NCBI RefSeq assembly: GCF_003573695.1 | Contig: NC_039359.1 | Span: 136,177,939-136,241,938 of the forward strand | Reading direction: 5' to 3' | Source of the DNA: Papaver somniferum | Taxonomy: Eukaryota > Streptophyta > Magnoliopsida > Ranunculales > Papaveraceae | Length of the DNA stretch: 64,000 nucleotides | Shown here: piece after piece, positions 22,932 to 34,061 of the stretch | Position numbering within the stretch: the first letter of the stretch is position 1 | Layout of the letters: each line of letters starts with the position of its first letter | Translations under genes and position numbers: made by a program | Notes under the pieces: model-generated | Database searches by the model: none | What the model was told of the DNA's origin: nothing | Seen by the model: the letters and a program-made list of their open reading frames with translations, nothing else

Positions 22932-23971
22932 GACAGCCTAACTTTCGTATTCATTAATCATTAGGTTTCTGTGTTTCAACAGGAAATGGAAATAGGAAAC
23001 AAACTGTTTTCAGATTCAGAATAGAAGAACTGCCGTGATAAACGGCTAGCGATGAAAATCGGCTAGCGAATCAGATCAATGGAGGTATAAACGGCCTAAT
23101 CTAATCAGAAGCTAATAGCCATTCGCGATGAAAATCGCAAAATGTAGCTGACCCTGGTATTTCTATATATCAGCAGCATGAAGTCATTCCACGGCCAAAC
23201 AAGGAATTGAGCTGCACGTGAGCCGTACGTGAGGGCATATGGACGTGGCAATTTTATTATTCCACACATTTCTTTACAGTGGTTTGTCATGTGATAACAG
23301 AGGATTCGAGAGCATTATCTTCCAAGGAACGATTCGTCATCTTCTTCATTATATGCCGTTCGCTCTGCCGATGGAGTTCAGTTTCTCCTTCTCAAAGCAG
23401 CGTCGGTACTTACGGGTGCTGTTATAATCAAGCGAAAGAATTGAAGGAAGAAGAATGGGTTCTGGTGGTGATTTGAAATGGAAGTATTGGCTCGACTTGA
23501 TTTGGTGTTGGAAGAGACTGGAGTTGGTGCAGTGGCCTAAATTGCAACCGGTGGAGAAAGTCAGATTGGTGGCGAACTGCCTTAAATCTTCTTCATTCTA
23601 TTCAGCCAGCCATATGCTGTAACCAACTGCCTCGCATTAAATCTGCTTTCATTACACCAAGCGAAGTGTTAGCATACATCTTTGTTATTAATACAAAAGA
23701 GGAAATTTGAGCTTTGATTTGTAGGTGATCTCTAAAAACATCTACATCAATTGTCAGGATGCACGATATTACTTGGGTATCTTCCAAGTTGGAGTTGTCA
23801 AGAATATGATACCCATACTCAGCCAAATGCAAGAAGCATAAAAAATTAAGCAACAATGGGAGTGAGATATCTTCACATGCAGCTGCTTCACAATCATGAA
23901 AACGTTGGATAAGACATGCTCAGAAATATACTGTAACAGCACTCTCCTTAGATCAATATAGCACCATCATT
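22932..23971. other. Upstream region of KIB gene copy 1
   Basis: No second gene is convincing here. Short frames near 23239-23476 differ between the duplicate copies by a frameshift (TACTTACGG versus TACTACGG), which argues against conserved coding. The segment includes the empty target site (ATAAAC at about 23087-23092) that Copia-2 occupies in copy 2. Confidence 0.55.
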
Positions 23972-24700
23972 GCTCCTTGTATTTAAGTCTTCAACATATA
24001 TATATAAGCATCTGCTCAAACTATGTTGCTTTATTTGGATATGAAATCTGCTCTTTTTTGTATTGTTGCTTGTAAACCTTAAACGTCTTCAAGTTTTCCT
24101 GTAGATTTTGATGTCGCTCCACTTGTTGATGATGATGGTGTTTCTATGGATCTGTTGTTGGCGAGAGAGAGAATGGTGCTACCTGCAAATCAAACTATAA
24201 GAAGGTGGTTTTTCATCTATAGACGTCACCCTCATGATTGATAAAATTAACACTCAAGAAATCAAAGAGTAGTGATTCTATTGGTGGGAGGTTGGGTAGC
24301 TCACCATTCAACCCGGAATTAACGTACGGTGACACACACTCAAAAGAAAGCTCTTTAGTCAGCTACTAAGAAAATTTGGTCTGGTGCCTTAGATGATATG
24401 AAAATAGGTAGTCTCCACTAATGATTGATCAACAACTTTAATAATGCATTTCTCTCTGCTCCTCATTTGCATCACCGACATGATTAAATCCATTATTTAA
24501 CACTCTAACAAGCAAGAAATCCGAACGTAGTTCTCTAACACTTCCAAGTTCAGTTATGTCGGTCAGAATCCTCTATGTAAACATACCTAGAAGTATGCTA
24601 GTGACTCTAAAATCTCTACAAGTTGAAGGTTTTTATGCAAAAATTTTGAAAAAACGACTCAAAAAGGCTAAAAATTCTATATGCAAAATATCCAAACACT
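23972..24700. other. No gene seen
   Basis: A+T-rich DNA between the duplication edge and the conserved 3' motifs of element A. It may be element A 3' internal sequence on the minus strand, but no terminal motif was found. Confidence 0.4.
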
Positions 24701-24718
24701 CCCCCACACTTAAACTTT

Positions 24719-24734
24719 ACATTGTCCTCAATGT
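24719..24734 (-). promoter_or_regulatory. Conserved hairpin 2, element A
   Basis: The minus strand reads ACATTGAGGACAATGT, a perfect 6-bp stem with an AGGA loop, followed by a TTTAAGTGTGGGGGAG polypurine-like tract. It is identical to 59975-59990 in element C. Its function is unknown. Confidence 0.7.
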
Positions 24735-24828
24735 AATTGACTCGTCCTAAGTAAAGTCAAGGTGGGAAATCCTAATATAATATGCAAAAGAAGAAAACTA
24801 AAAACAAAATGATAGAAAATATAAACCA

Positions 24829-24844
24829 ATGGGTTGCCTCCCAT
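24829..24844 (-). promoter_or_regulatory. Conserved hairpin 1, element A
   Basis: The minus strand reads ATGGGAGGCAACCCAT, a 5-bp stem with an AGGCAA loop. Element C has TTGGGAGGTAACCCAA, so the outer pair is A-T here and T-A there, while the rest of the stem is kept. It lies 94 nt before hairpin 2, against 91 nt in element C. Confidence 0.7.
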
Positions 24845-25033
24845 GCAGCGCTTAGTTTAACGTCCTCATCCTGACATTCTTGTTATCGGCCATACACCAA
24901 CAATCTGAAAATCTGGTAGTCCATCCAGAAAGTAATCTGCAATTTTAATAACAACTTCATGAAAATATTAGCATAAGATATAAATAATGAAATTGTTATT
25001 GCTTTATTGAAGTTTCCCCACACTTAGTTCTTT

Positions 25034-25476
25034 CTACACTCGGAAGTGGATAGAGAACATAGAATTTGGAACTTCAAAAGGTTCCTTGTGTTGGTGAACC
25101 TGCAAACTATTAGAATCAAATACATCAAGTGGTGGATAATTAGAAGTAAAATAATCCGTTAAAACTTTGGAAGCACACCACTCCAATCCTAAGTGATGTC
25201 GATCAAAAGATTTAGAAATATGCAAAGGATTAGACAAACCTTCCACAATCTCTTGTATTACATGATCCTCATAAATCTTAAAGAATTGAAATGAATTATT
25301 TACCTCATTTGTATAGTGGTCCTCTATCAAACTATTTAGCCATTCTTCATCATTTTCTGCTTCAATCAAAATCTCAGCATCATTATAATCCTTGGCTATC
25401 TCAATCGGGTCTTCCACAACTTCAACAAATTTGGTTTCATTCTCAATCTCTATTTCTTCAACCATTGCCATGAATG
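25034..25476 (-). pseudogene. Element A unknown acidic ORF, C-terminal part
   Basis: About 145 codons ending at a stop at 25034. No known domain is recognised. It begins with EEIEIENETKFVEVVEDPIE, which overlaps element E (EEIEIENETKLV). Further on it has LGLEWCASKVLTDYF (near 25150-25195), resembling VGLDICASTILQDYL of element C. The preceding codons on this strand come from U3 sequence through a junction at a short shared GGCAATGGT, so the apparent start Met is not original. Confidence 0.65.
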
Positions 25477-25760
25477 GCATCAACCAAGACATCATCTAAA
25501 CTCGAGTCTTGTCCATCACCGTTTTTCTTCCCCGTGTTTTGGCTGCAACCACAGTCTTCATAACCCCTTTCTGATGCAATCAAAAGCTCAAAATCATCCA
25601 ACCAGAACCCACCATCATCGTGATCAGCATCCACCATCTCAACTTCATCGTCCCTGCCAATTGTTTTGTTGAAACTCTTCTCCATCCATCACTGATGTTG
25701 ATCGTTAGCAGCAACCCATACCTCCATTCCTTGTTTTATCTCTCGAGCTCCCATTACTTG
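25477..25760 (-). pseudogene. Coding-like fragment inside the U3 of the element A/E family
   Basis: Minus-strand reading gives MGAREIKQGMEVWVAANDQ, an in-frame TGA, then EKSFNKTIGRDDEVEMVDAD and ELLIASERGYEDCGC. The same text recurs in both LTR copies of element E (45343-45552 and 47996-48250). It resembles the 5' end of a protein gene that became part of the LTR. I do not recognise the protein. It may be a captured host exon or an old element ORF. Confidence 0.55.
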
Positions 25761-26373
25761 TAATCATCCATCGCGTTCAATTATCACCACTGGACCAGAA
25801 ACTGATCATGAGAACCGGAGAAGATACCCTGTTGGAGTCGTGGCCATGGGGAAGAAGGTGGCATCCCTGAGTAACCTTCCCGGTGTTTTAAGTAATATTT
25901 GAATTATGACTTTCCCCAGTAAATGAATCGACTGCCTTTAGTAGTTCCTTTGAAATAGGTCACCCCTTAACAGAATGATTGCCCCTTAACGTACATGGGG
26001 GTGCCAATAGCACTTGACCTAGAAAATGACCATTTTTCCCTTTTGGTCTTCCAAGTTCTTGTTTTGCTCATAACTTATTCGTACGAACTCAGAATGACTC
26101 CGTTCTTTCGCCATTGACTTCATCTTCCTGTCCTTTACAAAATGATGACTAGAAATCCTCTATTTGAACGAGTTCCACTGGGTCTTTGGCCCTTCTTCAC
26201 TTGTGGCTAGCTTCTTTTACTGCACAATTAAATGCCAATTCACTTCTTTTGAATGATTCATCTAATAAAACACAAATAAGAGAAAACAAGCGTAATATAC
26301 AATAATTTGCAAGAAAACCAACAAATACTAGCATGGAATTGACAACAAATATATTGTAAATATGCACTTATCA
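25761..26373 (-). repeat. Element A LTR start (U3)
   Basis: This U3 portion runs from the TGATAAGTGC start at 26373. Part of it (about 25640-26240) is deleted in the element E 5' LTR, while 26240-26373 matches 48256-48385 closely. Confidence 0.65.
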
Positions 26374-27336
26374 AGCAATTGACTGTTGATGATTGAATAA
26401 CAACGGAGACATCTACGAGGATTTCATCAACAAAAGTATGTGATAACTAACTATTTTATTTACTCATACTTTCTACCATTATATCTACTGAGACAACGTC
26501 GTATGACTTTATTATTGGGAATAAAATTATAAAGAAAATTTTTCGAATTCAAGCTAGTATTCGGTAAATATCGAATTATAATTTCAAGCAACTTATCGCA
26601 TTATAGGTTCAAAACAATTTATTGTTCAATATATCATAATTGCTTAAGAAATTCATATGAGACACCAAGTCACATTTATGTTCACAAATTGATTTAGTCA
26701 GTACAATAACTTTGAATTTATTGATAATATATGTGATGAATAAAACTCCTATTAACTCATGTATATGAACTGGTTGATTTTGAGATATTCATGGACACTT
26801 TTGCATCCTCTCATATACGAACTGATTTGGTCAATACGCGAACTGGTTGATTTTAAGTGGTTCATGGATACTTTTTGTAACATGAGTACACGAACTGATT
26901 TGGACAGTTTGCCAACTTGTTGACATAAAAAGTTCATGAACCCCGTGATGAAATTTTTTCACAAACTATTTTGTTCACCGATCAATTAACCATGCATTGT
27001 CTTTGGGAGTTATCGAACTCCATGATTTCTTGATGGTTCACGGATTAATTAATCACTGTTCATGGGATACCCTTTTGGTGGACAGAGATTATATCGATAA
27101 ATACTCAGGTCCAAGAAAAACTGCTCACATTCTTACGTTGTCCATTTATATTGAGAAGTTGATTTGACTTGGTATCAAAGTAATTCGTAAACACGATAAA
27201 TTACATCTTTGATTTTAACCTACCTAGACTTGTTCATCATTATAAACATATGACTTCCGCATACTATAATCTCAATCATGATACCGTGTGTCCTAGTTGC
27301 GGCTAGAGTCGTTCTCTAAATACCTAGGTTTCTTAG
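26374..27336. repeat. Duplicated flank, copy 1 (matches 48386-49349)
   Basis: About 960 bp of A+T-rich non-coding DNA, about 99% identical to 48386-49349, lying next to the same LTR end in both places. Together with 26240-26373 the duplicated block is about 1.1 kb. It belongs to older LTR-like sequence and contains no gene. It ends abruptly five bases before the KIB segmental duplication. Confidence 0.85.
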
Positions 27337-27341
27337 TTATA

Positions 27342-28291
27342 TTTAATACCTTTGCAACGAGACAAAATTTGTAAAACTCCAAAACACGGATTTTTAGATA
27401 TGTTATATTTAAGTTTGTTTGCCAATTATACCCCTGAAAAATAGGATACACAAAGAGTTATAGTAATTGGACTAAAATGGAGGGACATTTTAGGCTTTTT
27501 AAGTCTCAAAGACTACCACCAAACCATTTTCCAATCTTTTTATGAAACTGAACATTTGTGTTAGGTTTCAATTTCAATTACAAAAAAAATGGCCATAAAA
27601 GGGACTCCCTTTCTACGGGCCTTTCGGTTGATCGGCCCAACAAAGCCCATAATCCATAGTTTCGGTGCAAACTTCATGCTAAAATTCTCATCCACTGTCT
27701 GCTAAAGAGTACAAATTTCTTGTCTTCTATTTCGCTGGTGCTTCCCTTTTGCCAAGTACTGAAACAGGTTGCTGCTAGAAATCCTAATATCGAGTCTTTT
27801 TAGTGATTTCACGTAAGATTTATTATGATTAAATATCACTAAAACCCATTATCAATTACAACAATATGCAAAAATTATTTAGTACAATGAACATTATGCC
27901 ATTTCAAAGAAATAAATTATTATGCAAAACGAAAGAAAATTAAAAAAACCCGTATCGAATACAATGGAACTCCAAGAAATTTACCCCAAATTACGCAGCA
28001 GGACAGGAATACCTAGCTCCCCCAACATATATAAGCCACTACTTTATACACTTTAGTACTAGTACTATAAGTTAACAAGAAGCAACAAGTACTTGCTCAG
28101 ACACTAATCTGTACGCCTTTGTACCATAAGTTAGAGAGAAGCAACTACTACTTGGTTTTAGATGCTAGATTGGTGTGCTGCCGAAAATCTTCCTAGAATA
28201 CAGCGAACTGGATCTCACCTTTGAGTGCTATTGCCGCCCCTTCACATGTTGAAGAAGGAACTCGGGAAGTCAGCTTTCGGTCAGGACTTTC
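27342..28291. other. 3' flank of KIB gene copy 2
   Basis: Non-coding duplicate of 19387-20336 with only a few base differences. Confidence 0.55.
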
Positions 28292-30782
28292 CTAAGACCA
28301 TCTAGGCTCAATCCAGGTGCAGTTTGATCTTTCCTTTGTATTATGAAAATCTTGCGCAGAATGATGATTACTCCCAACGCAGTGATAGCTGCATGTCTCA
28401 AAAGAATAGTACACAATTCTTTCTCCTTTTAATCTAGGGAAGTAGATATTGTTCTCCATGCAGCTGCGTGGGGCGACAGCGGAGAAAGTGGACGTATAGC
28501 TGATGAACAAGGCATGCTTTCCCAAACTGTTCAGTTTAACCCAGACCATCTGCATATCATCCAATCTATAAATATCGACAGATTTTCCGCTCAGTCCTAA
28601 ATCCACTAGTAAAAGCTTTTCATCACACTCCACCAAATAACTTGGATAAAAACCACTGAATTGTTTCAAGGACTTCGACAGTACTTTCCAACTGAAATTA
28701 CCTTCAATGCCAAAAACTCCTAACATTCCATTATAATCCAAGCAGTAGAAAGCTCCTTTATAGAAAACCGGATTGTTAACACACGGCATAAAGTTGTCCC
28801 CGTTGTCGCCTTGATAACTGAATCGACGAACAGTCCAACGAGTTGCACTAATTACCGGTTTAGTGACCAAGAAAGATATCTCACTGTGACCTTCCAATTC
28901 CCAGCACTTGGATATGACAATCACTACACAATCGCGAGAAGTTGGCATTGACGAGAATGACATTCCACCAAGTACATAGTCATCAGGTACATCTGGAAGA
29001 CGGATCATTTCTCTTGTGAAAGGATTGTAGCAGAATATGGTTTTTTTCCCCTTAGACAATAGAAGCCATCCACCTTTTGAAAAACGGATTCTGGCACCTA
29101 CAAGCTCTTTACATGATTTCATGAGGTACTTCTCATTATTAAAAATCGGGTCTAAGTACTCGCATATGGTCTTTTTATTCTCTTCAAAGATAGACATCAG
29201 CCATGGAGATAAACATGTAGTTGTTGTGGTCCTTGTAGAAGCTGATATTCGGTTCAATGGGGGTAGAACAGAACTTTCTTTACAGGCTAGGCGAAAATGA
29301 ACGTAATCCACGGGATGGAGAAATTTCGCTATCTCCTCTGTATTGTCATAATCACTGAGAAAACCCCACTGTTTTAATTCTTCCATTTCTCCTCCATTAT
29401 CCATGTTCTCCTCTTCTAATCTGGCATTTCTTGAATCTTGGCTTGCAAGAACGTCTGCTATTCTTCTCCTTCTTCCCGCAACGTGCCTGCAAAAGAATTA
29501 TCCAATACTTAGAAAAGCTAAATAACAATGTTTCTTAAACACAATGGTTTCATTGATGCTGTATTTACCTGTTTTCATTTGTAGGCATCATTATCCAAGT
29601 GGGCAGAAAACATGGATTTGGGAGCTTCAAACACGGCAAGATAACTGTAGTAGCATTGTCTTCTACTTCATATAAGTACAAGGTTTGGTCTTCGGGTAGT
29701 GTATAGAACAAACATCCCCTTTCAAGACCCATGTCCGCGGCTGAGCAACATGTTGTGGAAGTCGAATAACACTTTGTAAAGTCTAAAGTGTCCATGATTG
29801 TGGAAAAAAAGAGAACGTGATCATCCAAAGACTTCACCACAACCCAAGTCATTGATGAGAAATCCAACTTAAAGATATGTGTCGAGGCAACTTTTCTAAA
29901 TCCTCTTGGACTGCAATTTAAATGAACTTTGAAGATCTCATTACCAGATTCAACCCAGTGTTCCATGTAAAAAGTATTTTCCTCACCTCCTCCTATCCAT
30001 GTGAAATCGGCATGCTCTAGCTTGATTATTTTAAGATATTGGCTTTGATTATCATCGTCAACAAGATGCCATAATTTTTGTATTTGGATCTGCATAACCC
30101 AACCGTCTTCAAGGGATGAACGACAGAATGCGTACAGCTTATCTCTGAAGCAAAGAAGGGATTCAATAGATAGTATAGGACAATTATTGCCAGGATCAGT
30201 TATAGACAGCAACTTTATTCTCCATTGTTCATCTCCAGGTCGACAAAAAGCTAGTACATGCATGTCCTGAAGAGCTTGAAGACGGTCTACACGCTTAAAA
30301 AGGAGGTACACCACGCAGCCTAGATTGTCAGGATCAGAACTGCTAAAACTACTAGTACTCGGAGGTGCCGAGGATAACACTAAGTCGAATAGAAAATATT
30401 GTTTTGATTCAGTACTAAAAGACTGACGATCGATGCTAGGCAATTGAATGGTTTCGGATGATACAGGGTTCCACAAGAAACAATCATCTAAGTTTGAGTT
30501 GGCGACAGAATCCTCAGCATTGTCTTCAACATTACCAATAACAATTAGCCATCCTTGATGAGAAGGTTTATGATAATATGCTCTACCTTGCATCTCTGGT
30601 ATAGACTTGATGCAATTTCTATTATTGGGTTCACATGGATTATAAAAACTTTGAAATTTCCTACCTCTTCCATGAGGGAAGACAAGACAAGGTGCTGCCA
30701 TTGGAATCGGTGGGCGTTGCTGTTCGCTTCTCTCAGCTGATGCCTTTGCTGATGCTGATCCCGATGTTAATTGTGTGTCCAT
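28292..30782 (-). CDS. Double KIB/DUF295-domain protein, copy 2
   Basis: Exons 30782-29569 and 29486-28292 with the same 82-bp intron give 802 residues. The product matches copy 1 except for four extra residues near position 8 (GSASAKASA versus AKASA), made by a 12-nt insertion. The second domain appears identical in protein sequence. Both copies look intact. The core promoter is retained, but Copia-2 sits about 160 bp upstream of the TATA box and separates the gene from its original distal upstream DNA. Expression of the two copies could therefore differ. Domain evidence is as for copy 1. Confidence 0.85.
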
Positions 30783-30890
30783 GAAAATTACTAGCTATAG
30801 AGGAAATCAAGCTACAACTGCTCTTGCAGAAGATGCTGATAAAAAAGCAAGCAAGGAATTCTGTTGAGTACGAAGGAATAAAATTCTATG

Positions 30891-30898
30891 TATTTATA
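30891..30898 (-). promoter_or_regulatory. Likely TATA box of KIB gene copy 2
   Basis: TATAAATA on the minus strand, about 110 bp before the ATG at 30782, conserved from copy 1. Confidence 0.6.
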
Positions 30899-31054
30899 GA
30901 CAGCCTAACTTTCGTATTCATTAATCATTAGGTTTCTGTGTTTCAACAGGAAATGGAAATAGAAAACAACCTGTTTTCAGATTCAGAATAGAAGAACTGC
31001 CGTGATAAACGGATAGCGATGAAAATCGGCTAGCGAATCAGATCAATGGAGGTA

Positions 31055-31059
31055 TAAAC
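31055..31059. repeat. Copia-2 target duplication, left (TAAAC)
   Basis: TAAAC before the element, repeated at 35795-35799. The empty site in copy 1 has it once. Confidence 0.92.
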
Positions 31060-31445
31060 TAATGGCAACTGCAAGATGAAACGTAGCTTATATAAAGACA
31101 ACTCTCTTTATTGATGTTTAGAAAATCTCTCAAAACTAAACACAAGCTCTAATCTTGCTCTTATAATCAACCACAACTTTGGTCATCATATATATATATA
31201 GAACTATGAATTCATTTTCCTAGTCCTATTACCTTATCACATGTCTTTCCTTTTCTTAGAACCAGATGACTTCTAATTCCCTTAGGATTACATCAATTTC
31301 CTAATCTTGTCCTTTGCTACATGTATTTCCTATTCTTAGAACTAGTTGGAACCTAATTCCCTTTAGGAATACATGCTAGGATTTCCTTATTCTAACCAAA
31401 CATGTTAGAGACTATCTTAGCCTCAATGGTGAAGTTAATCCAACA
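31060..31445 (-). repeat. Copia-2 3' LTR (left copy)
   Basis: The plus-strand span begins TAATGGCAACTGC and ends AATCCAACA. In element sense the LTR starts TGTTGGATT but ends CCATTA rather than the canonical CA. Confidence 0.9.
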
Positions 31446-31460
31446 TTCTCCCCGTTAAGC
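31446..31460 (-). promoter_or_regulatory. Copia-2 polypurine tract
   Basis: The minus strand reads TTAACGGGGAGAA directly before the 3' LTR. Confidence 0.75.
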
Positions 31461-32017
31461 TTCAACCTTACCCATGACATATCTTGTACTCCAATCAGTT
31501 GTCTCATTTCTTCAAACTTGATCCGAGCTAATGCCTTTGTCAATATATCTGCTTTCTGCTCAGTTCCAGGTATGTGTTCTACGTTAATGACCTCCTTCTC
31601 GATGCATTCTCATATGAAATGATACCTTTTGTGAATGTGTTTCGTCTTACCATGAAACACTGGATTTTTAGTGAGTGCAATTGCAGACTTATTATCAATC
31701 TTGATGAGAACTTTTTCAGGTTCTCTTCCTTTGATTTCACCCAACAGTTCTTGAAGCCATATTGATTGTCTAGCTGCTTCTGTTGCGGCCATGAACTCAG
31801 CTTCGCATGATGACAGAGCTACTGTGTCTTGCTTCCGTGAACACCATGTAATAGGTGCTTCTCCTAGATAAAATATATGACCAGTTGTACCTTTTCCATC
31901 ATCTTGGTCAATATTATGATTGTTGTCACTATACCCAACAATTCCTTTTGATCCTCCTCGACCATACTTCAATCCATAAGTGATTGTTCCTTTTAGGTAT
32001 CTTAATATTTGCTTCAT
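31461..32017 (-). pseudogene. Copia-2 RNase H region
   Basis: Reads LRYLKGTITYGLKY, VGYSDNNHNIDQDDGKGTTGHIF, ALSSCEAEFMAATEAARQSIWL, KIDNKSAIALTKNP and HGKTKHIHKRYHFI, the copia RNase H order with its acidic residues. The frame stops at 31610. A shifted remnant continues towards the polypurine tract. A frame break separates it from the reverse transcriptase. Confidence 0.88.
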
Positions 32018-32049
32018 GATGTCACCACGAGACTTGGTGGACTTTGCAT

Positions 32050-33021
32050 CTAACGACTAGCTACTCCCATTGAGAAAGCCAAGTCTGGTCTTGTGTGTAA
32101 CAAGTATCTTAGGCATCCAACATTTCTTCTATAACTCGTTGGATCAATCTCTGCTTCTTCTTGTGCCTTTGAAACTTTAAGTCCAAACTCCATTGGTATC
32201 TTAGTTGGATTACAAGTTTCAAGTCCTTCTTCTTTCAGAATTCTCCTTGCATAAGCTTCTTTTTTAATCTGAATCCCATCTACTCCTTGATGGACTTCTA
32301 TGTCAAGGTAATAAGTGAGTTTTCCGAGGTCTGACATCTCAAACTTTGATGACATTTCTCTCTTGAAATCATTGATCACCTTAAGGGAGTTTCCAGTCAA
32401 AAATAGATCATCTACATAGACTGCAATCACAAGAAGCGTTCCCTTTTCTTCTCTTCTGTATACTGATGTTTCTTTAGAGCACTTAACAAATCTGATTTCT
32501 CTTAAGATTTGATCTAACTTTGTATTCCAGGCTCGAGGAGCTTGTCTTAGACCATATAGAGCTTTTGATAACTTATAAACCTTATGCTCTTGTCCTTTTA
32601 CTTCAAAACCTTCTGGTTGTTCAACATACACATCTTCTCGCAATTCACCATGTAAGAATGTTGTCTTAACGTCTAAGTGGTGAATTTCCCATGAGTTTGA
32701 TGCTTCTTCTGCTATTAAGAGACGAATTGTCTCTAGTCTAGCAACTAGTGCGAAAACTTCATCAAAGTCTATGCCTGATTCTTGAACGTATCCCTTAGCT
32801 ACAAGTCTTGCCTTATATTTGTTAATAGTTCCATCAGCATTTCTTTTAACCTCGAAGATCCACCTGAGGCCAATCACTTTTACCCCACCTGGATTATCAA
32901 CTAGAAACCAAGTCTTAATTTTGTTGATTGAAATAATATCTTCTCTACATGCTTGTGTCCATTTAGTCGATACCTTTGCTTCCTGAAAATTCCTTGGTTC
33001 ATCATTAACAGAAAGTAGCAT
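32050..33021 (-). pseudogene. Copia-2 reverse transcriptase
   Basis: A 323-codon open frame with the complete copia reverse transcriptase: KARLVAKGYVQESGIDFDEVFA, DVKTTFLHGELREDVYVEQPEGF, LYGLRQAPRAWN, and the catalytic pair in AVYVDDLFLTG. It ends with LHTRPDLAFSMG. The polymerase itself looks uninterrupted, but upstream and downstream frame breaks isolate it from a polyprotein. Confidence 0.9.
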
Positions 33022-33168
33022 AATCTCACATTCTTATGCAAATTGAAGAACATAATCCTCCAGATACTGTGGCTTTTGTATCTGTCTTGTTGGTTTTCGC
33101 AGTGGAATGGGTTGAGTTATTTCATCGATCTCCTCTTCTTCTTCTTATTCTTCTTCTTCTTCTTCTAC

Positions 33169-34056
33169 TTATACTTCTTTGTTATTCTCAGTGTTTTCAT
33201 TATTCTCTTCTACTTCTACTTCTTTGTTATTCTCAGTGTTTTCATTATTCTCTTCTTCTTCTTGATTAACATCATTGTTTCCATTGGTATTAATGATTAT
33301 GGGTCCTTCGCCTTCATCAATTACTTGACCCCATCTCATGTGAAACATTCCTAGATCCCTACTTGGCCCATCATTAGTTTCTTTCCAGTTCCAGTTTGCT
33401 TTTTCATCGAATACCACATCTCGACTCACTATTACTCTTTTCGTTGTTGGATTGAATAATCTGTAAGCTTTGGATCCAGGCTCAATTCCTAGATGCACAA
33501 GAGTCTGAGATCGATCATCCAGTTTCTTAAGAGTTGCAGAATCAACTTTTGCGTATGCTTTGCAACCAAACACTCTTAAATGATCTATGTTTGGTTTTCT
33601 CTTTCGCAAACTTTCATATGGAGTCATGTCTGTCAGAGCTTTCGTAGGTATCCTGTTTATTAGGTATATGGAGTGTCGTACAGGTTCTCCCCATATATAA
33701 TTAGGTACCTGCATAGCTTTTAATGAACTTCTCGTCATCTCCATTAGAGTTCGATTTCTTCTCTCTACCACTCTGTTTTGTTGTGGTGTAATAGGACCAC
33801 ATAAATCAGCATGAAGAAGCTCTAATGGCTTTGAGGATCTGAATGTTGTTGCTTTTGGAAAACCTTGACGCGTTTGTTTCCCAACTAAACATGATTCACA
33901 GATCCTTGATTCATCTTTTATCTGTGGTAGTCCTCGAACCATCTTGTTCTGAGACATTGCCTTTAAAGTTCTAAAGCTAATGTGTCCTAATCTTGCATGC
34001 CACTTCCATGTCTGATCTTCCAGTCTCATATTCAGACACAATGGCCTTTCAATCAT
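33169..34056 (-). pseudogene. Copia-2 integrase, catalytic core deleted
   Basis: The zinc-binding part is present (WHARLGHISFRTLKAMS, CESCLVGKQ), followed by LLHADLCGPITP. That joins directly to QQNRVVERRNRTLMEM. The intervening core of about 100 residues, which holds most of the DDE catalytic centre, is missing without loss of frame. The C-terminal GKxT-like and acidic parts remain. It cannot catalyse strand transfer. A 45-bp tandem duplication lies in the acidic tail. Confidence 0.88.
33173..33262 (-). repeat. 45-bp in-frame tandem duplication in Copia-2
   Basis: Units 33173-33217 and 33218-33262 encode the acidic repeat ENNENTENNKEVEVE twice. Neighbouring TTC-repeat sequence (33121-33172) codes for a Glu run. 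Confidence 0.85.
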
Positions 34057-34061
34057 GAGAC

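Larger units (their letters stand above)
19387..23971. repeat. Segmental duplication, copy 1 (KIB gene and upstream DNA)
   Basis: A 4585-bp block matching 27342-36676 once the copia insertion in the second copy is removed. The left edge is at TTTAATACC and the right edge at CACCATCATT. The gene body is virtually identical between copies, while roughly 23095-23330 differs by about 4-5% by hand count. Confidence 0.92.
24700..26373 (-). mobile_element. Element A: rearranged pol-less LTR element (same family as 44512-48385)
   Basis: On the minus strand it begins at 26373 with TGATAAGTGCATATTT, a typical LTR start, and reads through U3. It then jumps at about 25476 into the C-terminal half of the family's unknown ORF, and ends in two conserved hairpins and a G-rich tract (24719-24844 and just beyond). 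The rest of the LTR, the primer site and the ORF start are missing. Its left limit is uncertain. Confidence 0.7.

Noticed and set aside
26752..26937. Repeated 61-codon minus-strand frame, also at 48764-48949
   Set aside because: It is duplicated only because the whole flank is duplicated. It contains local repeats and no domain.
33036..33354. Plus-strand frames rich in Leu/Phe suggesting membrane proteins
   Set aside because: They are antisense to the Glu-rich repeat of Copia-2.
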